Assembly (NCBI GenBank): GCA_903829855.1
Contig: CAIKRN010000307.1
Location: 1-6,885, forward strand
Source: an uncultured Opitutia bacterium
GTDB lineage: Bacteria; Verrucomicrobiota; Verrucomicrobiia; Opitutales; UBA953
Length of the DNA stretch: 6,885 bases
Direction of reading: 5' to 3'
Shown: positions 1 through 6,500 of the stretch, one piece after another
How the letters are laid out: each line of letters starts with the position of its first letter
How positions within the stretch are numbered: the first letter of the stretch is position 1
The notes under the pieces: generated by a model
Seen by the model: only the letters and a program-made list of their open reading frames with translations
What the model was told of the DNA's origin: nothing
Databases searched by the model: none
Translations under genes and position numbers: made by a program

Positions 1-687
1 ATCGCCGTTGGCCAGACGGTGGGTTGGATTTTTGGGTCGGACTTAGGACACGCCTGCCTCCAAGGGACTTCCTTCCCCTGGATCCTCCGCGGGGCAGCGG
101 GGATTATCATTCTCTCCGGTGTGGCCGGGTTGCTTTGCTACGCCCTCTTCTGGCGCCTCGGCCGGCTCCCCAAAGGCCAGACCGAAGCCGAAAGCCCGGT
201 CCTCGGAGCCTTGGTTGGTTGCTGGACTGGCCTACTTTATTTTTTAATATTAGTCGGCACCCTCGCGATGGTTGCGGCCGTCTATGACCTCTTCGAGACC
301 CCGGACGCCAAACACCACCACTGGACCGTCCGCTTACGCAACGACCTCGCCGGCACCAGCCTGACCCAGGATCTCAAAAGTTGGTCGCCCATCCCCGAGC
401 GCCAAAAAGTCCTCATCAAGCAGACCCGGCGGTTAATGTTGGACCCCGAGGCACGTAAGCGCCTCATGGCGCAGACGGAAATCCGGGCCCTAGCCGCCCA
501 CCCCACCTTATACCAAGCATGGGGAGATAAAGAAGTTCGTAAATTATTGGAAAACAATGACTTAAGTGGATTCCTTGATCACCCCAAGGTTCGGGCGGTC
601 TTAGCCGACGAGGAATTGCAAAAACAGGCTGAAAGCATCGATTTACCCGCAATTATTGAGCGGTCTTTCAAAAAGCCACTAAAGTAA
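1..687 (+). CDS. CvpA-like membrane protein, 5' end missing
   Basis: The frame is open from the first base, so the true start lies upstream; the GTG at 19 is only the first possible start inside the window. The visible 228 residues show two hydrophobic segments, about residues 33-51 and 66-94. The second contains a GALVGCWTGLLYFLILVGTLA stretch of the kind seen in the last helices of CvpA (colicin V production) family proteins. A soluble, charged C-terminal half follows, with three proline-capped helical units starting DPEARKRL, HPTLYQAW and HPKVRAVL (about nt 442, 499 and 580). CvpA proteins are inner-membrane proteins of poorly defined role. Towards its 3' end the gene uses more A/T-ending codons (tta, aaa, gat) than the two genes that follow. 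The family call rests on pattern recognition only; another small membrane protein with a helical tail is possible. Confidence 0.6.
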   Translation: MAVGQTVGWIFGSDLGHACLQGTSFPWILRGAAGIIILSGVAGLLCYALFWRLGRLPKGQTEAESPVLGALVGCWTGLLYFLILVGTLAMVAAVYDLFETPDAKHHHWTVRLRNDLAGTSLTQDLKSWSPIPERQKVLIKQTRRLMLDPEARKRLMAQTEIRALAAHPTLYQAWGDKEVRKLLENNDLSGFLDHPKVRAVLADEELQKQAESIDLPAIIERSFKKPLK

Positions 688-755
688 GGGGCCCGGCATT
701 TTTTTGTAGTCCAAAGGGGGCGAAACCATATGTTCAAACCTCCTCCCCCCATCCC
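688..755 (+). promoter_or_regulatory. Short gap with T7 tract and weak promoter-like boxes
   Basis: This 68-base gap separates the CvpA-like gene from the first paralog. A GC-rich GGGGCCCGGC runs into seven Ts (699-705), which looks like the tail of a weak terminator. The only stem I can draw is poor: AAAAAGCC at 670-677 against GGC(A)TTTTT. A TTGTAG at 704-709 and a TATGTT at 729-734 give a weak sigma70-like pair with a 19-base spacer, well short of consensus. The last 17 bases before the next ATG are almost all C and T, with no Shine-Dalgarno sequence. Neither the promoter nor the terminator is convincing. Confidence 0.25.
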
Positions 756-759
756 ATGA
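730..759 (+). promoter_or_regulatory. Candidate leader mini-ORF MFKPPPPIP overlapping the next start
   Basis: ATG at 730 opens a nine-codon frame reading MFKPPPPIP. It stops at TGA 757-759, which overlaps the ATG of the next gene (756-758) as ATGA. Four consecutive prolines are a known cause of ribosome slowing relieved by EF-P, and an ATGA overlap is a common arrangement for translational coupling. It could therefore be a leader peptide controlling the downstream exported protein. It has no Shine-Dalgarno sequence, and the C-rich tract may exist for other reasons. If the weak -10 box at 729-734 is the real promoter, the mini-ORF would not be transcribed. Low confidence. Confidence 0.2.
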
Positions 760-1607
760 ACAAGTTCTCGTTCCTCCTGGCTGCTCTTTGCGTCTCCCTG
801 AATGCTCAGGAAAACAAAGCACCTGAATCTAAGTCGGCTGAAATCAAGCCAGCCGCCATCGCAGCTCCTGCGGCCGAAGCTAAGCCTGCGGCCGGCGCCA
901 AGGCCGACCAGAAGACCTACCTCGTCGAAGTCTGGAGCGGCAAGAGCATCAATGACTGCCTTCAGTTCCAGCAGAACGTGCGCGTCTTGTCCCAGCAGGT
1001 CGAAGAGCTCAAGCGCCTGCAGGTCTTCCTCGAAAACGCCCTGACCACCCCTGAGCGCGAAGCTCGCGGCCACGATATCGCCGCCAAGACCGCCAAACTC
1101 AAGGGAGACAACGAGTCGATGACCAAGCTCTACAATGGCTTCAGCATCGAGCGTCCTTACCAGTTCTTGCCCACGAAGGCCATTATCGCCACCCCGATCT
1201 CCAACGAGGACTTCACCAAGCTCTCCGCCACCAAAGACTTCAAGCAAGACACCCTGATTTCGATGGGCGAAAAGAAGTTCCACATCCGCAACACCATCGC
1301 CGGACAAGTCGAAGTCGAAACCTTCGGCCAGTCCCTCAGCCGCATCACCGAAGGCAAGAAACAGCTCCAGCAGCTCGTCGACCTCCAGCCTAAGCTGACC
1401 AAGGACGATGAAAAGAAGAAGGTCGAGAAGGCCATCAAGGAAGTCCAGGACGAGCTCAACCGCCTCCTCGAAGAATTCAAGAAGGCCCAGGGCTTCGACT
1501 TCACCGCCGACGCGCTCACCCTTCCCTCCGAAGGCAAACTGAACGTCCAGATCACCGAGGACGAAAAGAAGGCCATTGAAGCCCGCAACACCCCAGAAAA
1601 GAAGTAA
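756..1607 (+). CDS. Exported two-module protein of unknown function
   Basis: I do not recognise this 283-residue protein. Residues 1-17 form a Sec signal peptide (MNKFSFLLAALCVSLNA, likely cut before Q18); the Cys at 12 is not in a lipobox, because Leu precedes it. An Ala/Pro/Lys linker spans about 19-51. Two tandem copies of one module follow, at about 53-158 and 173-276. Each has a short beta-like start, a long charged helix likely to form a coiled coil, a GF motif (NGFS at 127-130, QGFD at 245-248), a strand, and a closing P/Q-I-[ST]-x-E-D segment (148-152, 265-269). Predicted location is periplasmic or cell-surface. The next gene encodes a paralog with the same two-module plan. Strong preference for C-ending codons (ctc, gcc, gac) and for aag suggests high expression. 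The start is fixed by the signal peptide; the leader before it is C-rich without a Shine-Dalgarno sequence. Confidence 0.85.
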   Translation: MNKFSFLLAALCVSLNAQENKAPESKSAEIKPAAIAAPAAEAKPAAGAKADQKTYLVEVWSGKSINDCLQFQQNVRVLSQQVEELKRLQVFLENALTTPEREARGHDIAAKTAKLKGDNESMTKLYNGFSIERPYQFLPTKAIIATPISNEDFTKLSATKDFKQDTLISMGEKKFHIRNTIAGQVEVETFGQSLSRITEGKKQLQQLVDLQPKLTKDDEKKKVEKAIKEVQDELNRLLEEFKKAQGFDFTADALTLPSEGKLNVQITEDEKKAIEARNTPEKK

Positions 1608-1640
1608 TTTCCCCACCCCGCCCCAAACCCCAGTACTCCC
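1608..1640 (+). other. In-frame proline-rich spacer between the two paralogs
   Basis: These 33 bases lie between TAA 1605-1607 and ATG 1641. They hold no stop in the frame shared by the two genes and would read FPHPAPNPSTP, running into MPATDTPAAPK. That resembles an interdomain linker. The sequence is C-rich with no Shine-Dalgarno sequence, so it can equally be a normal leader of this organism, because similar C-rich stretches precede the starts at 756 and 6648. Confidence 0.5.
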
Positions 1641-2453
1641 ATGCCAGCCACCGACACCCCCGCTGCCCCCAAGGTCGACGAAAACCTCCTGCAGCACGAC
1701 AATAAGGTCTTCTTCAAGTTCGTCACAATCAGCCACCCGGAGACCCTCACGCGCTTCAGCAATGATGTGAACGTCATGGTCGCCCAGGCCCAGAAGATCG
1801 TCGAACTCAACCAGCGCATCCAGAACGCCCTCACCGACGCCGAGAAGGACGCCGTGACCAAGCAGCGCGAAACCGAACTCCAAGACTTCAACCAGAAGGA
1901 CGGCATCTTCGAGAAGGTCTACGGCTTCAAGATGGATACGGTCGCGATTCGCCCGCACTTCATCCAGAACGACGCCATCCAGCTGATGTCACCGGTGACC
2001 GATGAACAAATCGCCGAACTCCGCAAGAACCCCGAGTTCAAGGAAAACGACGTCGTCGCCCGTGGTAACCAGAAGATGATCCAGCTCTGCAAGATGACTG
2101 GCGAACACATCCCTCTCTTCGAGCGCAATATCAACATCATCCAAGCCCAGCAGAACAGCCTCCTCCAGCTCCGCGCTGCCGAGCAGTCCGCCGCCGATGA
2201 AGCCGCCAAGAAGCGCATCCAGGACGATATCGCCAAGGTCACCGAAATCCTCACCAAGAACGCCGAGCACATGGGTAAGACCTACGGTCTCTTCACCAAC
2301 AACATCGTCTTCGACGTCCTCGAAGCCAAGTTCTGGGTCGCCCTCACGCAGGACGAAGTGAAGGCCTACGTTGAAAAGAACCACGGTGCTCCGGCCGCTC
2401 AGGCGACCATCGAAGCGCCGAAGGTTGAAAAGAAAGCCGACAAGAAGAACTAA
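1641..2453 (+). CDS. Two-module paralog without its own signal peptide
   Basis: This 270-residue protein of unknown function is a clear paralog of the preceding one. Module 1 is at about 21-129 and module 2 at about 145-246. Shared landmarks are NALT-x-x-E (62-68 here, 94-100 there), K-x-Y then GF (K92-F96 here, K124-F129 there), a closing P-x-[ST]-x-E segment (118-122 here), and a module-joining segment with FK then a basic patch (PEFKEND here, KDFKQDT there). The second module ends VALTQDEV. A hydrophilic Ala/Lys tail (247-270) closes the protein. The N-terminus MPATDTPAAPKVDE is neither hydrophobic nor basic, so on its own this protein would stay in the cytoplasm, unlike its paralog. The gene is in the same frame as the preceding one, with only TAA and 11 sense codons between, so it may be the second half of a single exported protein interrupted by one stop. 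Codon use matches the preceding gene. Confidence 0.8.
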   Translation: MPATDTPAAPKVDENLLQHDNKVFFKFVTISHPETLTRFSNDVNVMVAQAQKIVELNQRIQNALTDAEKDAVTKQRETELQDFNQKDGIFEKVYGFKMDTVAIRPHFIQNDAIQLMSPVTDEQIAELRKNPEFKENDVVARGNQKMIQLCKMTGEHIPLFERNINIIQAQQNSLLQLRAAEQSAADEAAKKRIQDDIAKVTEILTKNAEHMGKTYGLFTNNIVFDVLEAKFWVALTQDEVKAYVEKNHGAPAAQATIEAPKVEKKADKKN

Positions 2454-2470
2454 GCCTCACCCGAGGCTTT
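2453..2470 (+). terminator. Small hairpin overlapping the stop codon
   Basis: AGCCTC (2453-2458) pairs with GAGGCT (2463-2468) around an ACCC loop and is followed by only three Ts. It begins on the last base of the TAA. It may be a minor first terminator or an RNA 3'-end stabiliser ahead of the stronger hairpin downstream. Confidence 0.3.
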
Positions 2471-2477
2471 GCACATC

Positions 2478-2505
2478 AGGCCCGCCCTTACCGGCGGGCC
2501 TTTTT
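2478..2505 (+). terminator. Strong intrinsic terminator of the paralog pair
   Basis: A perfect 9-bp stem, AGGCCCGCC (2478-2486) with GGCGGGCCT (2493-2501), closes a six-base loop and runs into five Ts (2501-2505). It lies 24 bases after the stop of the second paralog. On the minus strand there is no T-run after the hairpin, so it should work mainly on plus-strand transcripts, although it sits just past the end of the convergent exonuclease gene. Confidence 0.9.
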
Positions 2506-2511
2506 GTTGGC

Positions 2512-3471
2512 TCAGAATAACTCGCCCTGGCGAGGCTCGGCGGGCGGGGACGACTTACTCACCGCCTTTGGCACGACCGAGGGCAACGGGCTTTCCTTGC
2601 GTCCGTGCTTCACCTGATAGCGCCGCAAGGTGGAGTGCATTTCCATCTCCCCGAGGAAATCGATGACCCCGTCGACATCTTCCGCGGGTTGGTCGCCAGG
2701 CTCAAAAGGGAAATCGGTCTGGAACGTGACCAGTTTTAAGTTCCCGCGAATCCGGTCGGCTTCGGTGCGGATCTGCTCACGGAAACGCTCGGGCTGAATG
2801 GACTCCACGGCCGCCAGCACGCCCTCCAACCCGCCATGTTCGGCAATCCATTTTACCGCCGTCTTGGGACCCACGCCGCGCAGGCCGGGAATATTATCTG
2901 AGGCGTCGCCCACGAGCGCCAGATAGTCGGCAATCCGTTCGGGTGGTACGCCGAACTTGGCCGTCACGCCGGCCACATCCATCCGCCGCCAGCCCAACGC
3001 CGGATTCGCCGTAGGCGGTGGGGTAAGCTGTAGCACCTTCCCGCCGACGCATTGCCCGAAGTCCTTATCGGCACTCACGATGATACACTCATGGCCGGAG
3101 GCCGTGAGTCTGTGCACCGCCGTGGCAATCAAATCATCCGCCTCGACGCCACGCTTTTCGACAATCTGAAACCCGAGGAGTCCCGTCAGGCGCTTGATCT
3201 CCGGCAGCTGCAAGACGATATCCTCCGGGGTCTCATCGCGTTGAGCCTTGTATTCCGGGAGGACGGCAAGGTGCCGATCAGAGCCGCCCAAATCGAAAAA
3301 GACGGCAAAGCGATCGGGCTTCTCGGATTCGCGCAGATCGAGCAATGACTTCATCCATCCATGCAGGGCCCCGGTGGGGAACTGGTCCGACTGACGTCGG
3401 AGATTCGACCGCTCCATGGCGAAGTGACTCCGGAAGATCAGATTGAATCCATCCACAAGCAGCCAGCGCAT
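2512..3471 (-). CDS. Stand-alone 5'-3' exonuclease / flap nuclease (Pol I N-domain family)
   Basis: This 319-residue protein matches the 5'-3' exonuclease domain of DNA polymerase I without any polymerase part. Family members remove RNA primers and 5' flaps in replication and repair. Visible landmarks in order: LLVDGFN with Asp7 at the N-terminus; FFD then LPEYKAQRDETP (59-82); GVEADDLIAT with Glu110, Asp112 and Asp113; VSADKDF with Asp135 and Asp137; VGDASDN with Asp189 and Asp192; and the helix-hairpin-helix IPGLRGVGPKTA (194-205). All the acidic residues expected for two-metal chemistry are there, so it should be active. After about residue 290 a Ser/Pro/Lys linker leads to a terminal QGELF, which resembles the bacterial clamp-binding pentapeptide QL[SD]LF. 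The ATG is supported by Asp7 lying at the family's usual place. No Shine-Dalgarno sequence or obvious promoter is seen upstream. It converges on the paralog pair. Confidence 0.93.
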   Translation of the reverse strand: MRWLLVDGFNLIFRSHFAMERSNLRRQSDQFPTGALHGWMKSLLDLRESEKPDRFAVFFDLGGSDRHLAVLPEYKAQRDETPEDIVLQLPEIKRLTGLLGFQIVEKRGVEADDLIATAVHRLTASGHECIIVSADKDFGQCVGGKVLQLTPPPTANPALGWRRMDVAGVTAKFGVPPERIADYLALVGDASDNIPGLRGVGPKTAVKWIAEHGGLEGVLAAVESIQPERFREQIRTEADRIRGNLKLVTFQTDFPFEPGDQPAEDVDGVIDFLGEMEMHSTLRRYQVKHGRKESPLPSVVPKAVSKSSPPAEPRQGELF

Positions 3472-3507
3472 GGCGTAAGTGTCGGGCGACCGCTCCGTCC
3501 CTTCGAG

Positions 3508-3539
3508 AAAAAAGCGGGCCCGCCAAAGAGGCGGGCCCG
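3508..3539 (-). terminator. Strong intrinsic terminator after the secretin gene
   Basis: Read on the minus strand, CGGGCCCGCC pairs perfectly over 10 bp with GGCGGGCCCG around a TCTTT loop, followed by C and six Ts (plus-strand As 3508-3513). It starts 22 bases after the secretin stop. It separates the secretin operon from the exonuclease gene, which begins only 36 bases further on, so the exonuclease needs a promoter overlapping this hairpin or depends on read-through. The stem core GGCCCGCC/GGCGGGCC is the same as in the terminator on the other side of the exonuclease gene. Confidence 0.95.
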
Positions 3540-3561
3540 TAGTCGTCCGTGGACGAAATGT

Positions 3562-6500
3562 TTACTTAGCAGCGTCTGGCTTGGCGGCCGGTGCCGTGAT
3601 GACGGAACCAGGTACTGCCGCTTCGATTGGCTCGCGGTAAACTGCACCACCCGGAGAAACGAGCGTGGGGTTCGAGAAGGTCGAACCGGCACGCATGCCT
3701 GGATGGGTGCTGCGCAGGGTGGCGCCACCAGGGGAAACGAGGTTGGCGGTCACGAAGACCATTAAGCTGCGCTTTTGGACGGTCTTACCGCTGGAGCGGA
3801 AGGCCGCGCCGATGAAGGGAATCGATCCCAGGACAGGGACCTTGTCTTCGACCGTCTTGACCTCTTCGCGCGTCAGTCCGCCGATGACCACAGTGGCACC
3901 GTCGAAGACGGTGACGTCGGTGGTGACTTCGCGGGTGCTGAAGATCGGCTGGAAGAAGCCTGAGGGCACGGTGACCGTGGTGCCTGAGGAGATAGCGATC
4001 GAGGTGCCACCGTATTCCACGAAGCCTTCGAATTCAGTCACCTTCGGCTTGAGGTTGAGGGCGATGGAGTCATCCGCAGCAACCGTCGGGGTGACTTCGA
4101 GCGTCACGCCGACTTCCTGGACCGTGAAGTCCTGGGGCGTACCTGCCGTGATCGTTACACCAGCACTGCTTGCAGCAGCACCGCCACCAGCGGCGGCGGT
4201 GCCAGCGCCGACGTTAGACTGGGTGTCGCCGTAGGCCTGAGGGTAGCGAAGCAGCTGAGCGACCTTGATGACGGCCGTCTTGCCGTCGAGGACGGTGAGG
4301 CTAGGGGAAGACATCAAATCGCTGCCGGAAGCCTGCTCAAGGGCACGGACCGCGACCGCAAGGTCATAGGCACCCAAGACACCCACTTTATTATTAAACA
4401 AAGCGTTCGTGCCGGATCCGAGATTGATGCCTCCTGGGAAATTCGGGGCGGTATCCGCAATGGATTGAGGCGTACCAACGCCGTTATTAACCGTCAGGCT
4501 CTTTTGTCCCGTGTTATTATTGGCGAAAACCGTGCTGATGCTACGGTTATCCGAGCCGACCCCAACGGGGCCCGCACTGGGAATGCCGACATTGCCCGCC
4601 GCTGGGCCGCCGACGGTGGGCGACACGGCCCAATTCACGCCGAGCTCATTGAGGAGTTTCTGCTCCACTTCCATGAACTTGGCTTCGATGTGGACCTGCT
4701 TGATGTCGGAGTAACGGCGGATGATATTCTTCACCCGGTCGAGATTCTTACGGCTCTGATAAACAATTAAGTTCGTACCATCATACGAGAGCGTGGCGGG
4801 CGGCTCAAAAGCGACCCCTGAGCGGGTCAGGAAGTTCTTGATTGCGACTTCTTCAGGGCGCTGACCGTCGCCAGCTCCAGCTCCACCAGCCGCAGCACCA
4901 CCGAAAGGATTGGCCGCAGCACCGGCCGCAGGGGCACCGGCCGCAGGGGCACTGCCGCTGGCGCTCATGCCCGTCATCTTAAGCACCGCCGCGGATGAGA
5001 GCGGGTAGATTTCGGTTTCCAGGAGGCTGTCGCCAGAGTCTTCGCGCACTTCAACGATACCGCTAGCGCTGACCGAGAAGCTAAAGCCGACGCGCTTACA
5101 GACGTAGCCAAGGCACTCGTAGACGGAAACCCCGCGCAGCTGGATGCTGACGCTGGGGTTCTTGTTGGCCGGATCGAGGAGGACGATGTTCACGCCCTTC
5201 TGGTCTTTGTCGTAGGTCTGGGAATTCTGAACGAGGGTCTGGAGGGCGCGCTCGAGAGGCTGATCGCGGACACTGAAGCCGGGGTCCGGAATCTGGATGG
5301 ACTTCATCTTTTCGATGATCGGGTCCGCCATGTTATTGGGGTCGGTCTTGGCGAGCTCGCGATTAAAGACTTCTGGCAGTTTCCAGCTTTCGTCGAGGAG
5401 CTCAAGGAGCTTGCCCTTGGTGACGCCACGGTTCCACTGGCCGGAGTTTTCGGAAAGCATCTGACGGATGCGGACCTGGTAAGCCTTGGATTCGGAATTG
5501 TTGGGCTGGTACTGGAGTACTTCGCGGTAGGCATCCAGCGAACCCTGGTAATCTCCATAGAGGTAGCGGGCGCGGCCCTTCACGAGGAGGTCGTTGACCT
5601 TATCATCCTTGGCACGGAGGCCAGGGGAAAGCTCGTCGATATTCCGGTAGGTCGGGTTCTCTTTCTTGGACGCCAGCTCGTTCTGGAGACGAATGGCGGT
5701 GGGGTCTTCCGCGCCCTTCAACTTGGCGTAGTCGCGCACCAAAGAGTCTGCCTTGGTCATTTCGCGATCTTCCATGGCAACGAGGGCGCGGCGGGCGATG
5801 GCGGAAGCCTTGGCATCGGTAATACGATCCTTGAGCGGCTTGTTTGAAATGCTGACTGGACCCAAATCACGATCGGCGTCGTCAAGTTGAACGAGCGCCT
5901 TATCGAGAGAGTCAGCAGAGCCCTTGCGAATGAGGGATTCTGCCGCCGAGACGGCTTCGTCGCACTTGTGGAGCTTGTCGGCGTTCAGGCCGGCGAGACG
6001 AGTGACTTCCTCGCGAGCGACGGTGGCACCACCCTTGTCACCGGAGTCGCGCTGGAGCACGATCTCCTGTCGGGTAATCGCCAAACTATCGGCAGCCTTC
6101 TTAGCGGCAGGCGTGACGGGGATCTTGGCTAATTCATCAGAGGCCTCCTTGAGGAGCTTGAGGGCCCCATCAAACTGCCCGTCGGCAGCCTGCTTCTTCG
6201 CTACTTCGCCGGCTTGGGCGACTTCGGCGAGCAGCTTCTCGTGCTTGGCGGCTTCGGCTTGTAAGGGGGTGAGCAGCTTGGCAGCGGCGGCGGCTTCGTC
6301 ATCAGCCTTCTTCTTGGCGGCAGCAGCCGCTTCCTCGTCGGTCATCTTCTTGGCGGCGGCGGCGGCGGCATCCTCGGAGGCCTTCTTCTTGGCTTCGGCC
6401 GCAGCAAGGATGTCGCTCACGGAGGCCAAGCCTTCGGCGGCGCCTTGGTCCTTAGAGTCGATTTGGAGAATCTCTTTATACTTATCCTGAGCAACCTGGA

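Noticed and set aside
756..806. Lipoprotein signal in the first paralog (Cys12)
   Set aside because: The residue before the Cys is Leu (AALC) and the hydrophobic core continues past it, so it does not fit a lipobox; an ordinary Sec cleavage after Ala17 fits better.
1605..1610. Programmed stop read-through joining the two paralogs
   Set aside because: The stop is TAA followed by T, a context usually efficient for termination, and I see no downstream structure promoting read-through. A mutation, a sequencing error or two genuine genes are likelier explanations.
1157..1906. 249-codon open frame on the minus strand
   Set aside because: Ser/Leu/Trp-rich antisense translation of the same two genes, with no domain or start signal.
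579..1958. 459-codon open frame on the minus strand across both paralogs
   Set aside because: It is longer than either real gene, but it is antisense to two clearly coding, mutually homologous genes and runs through a gene end and two gaps. Its Leu/Val/Gly/Asp/Glu-rich translation is what antisense of ctc/gac/aag-biased codons gives.
3665..4234. 189-codon open frame on the plus strand opposite the secretin barrel
   Set aside because: The secretin signature in the other strand is unambiguous, and this translation shows no recognisable features.
5924..6490. 188-codon open frame on the plus strand opposite the secretin
   Set aside because: Low-complexity Ala/Ser product, a mirror of the Ala/Lys-rich repeats in the secretin N-region.
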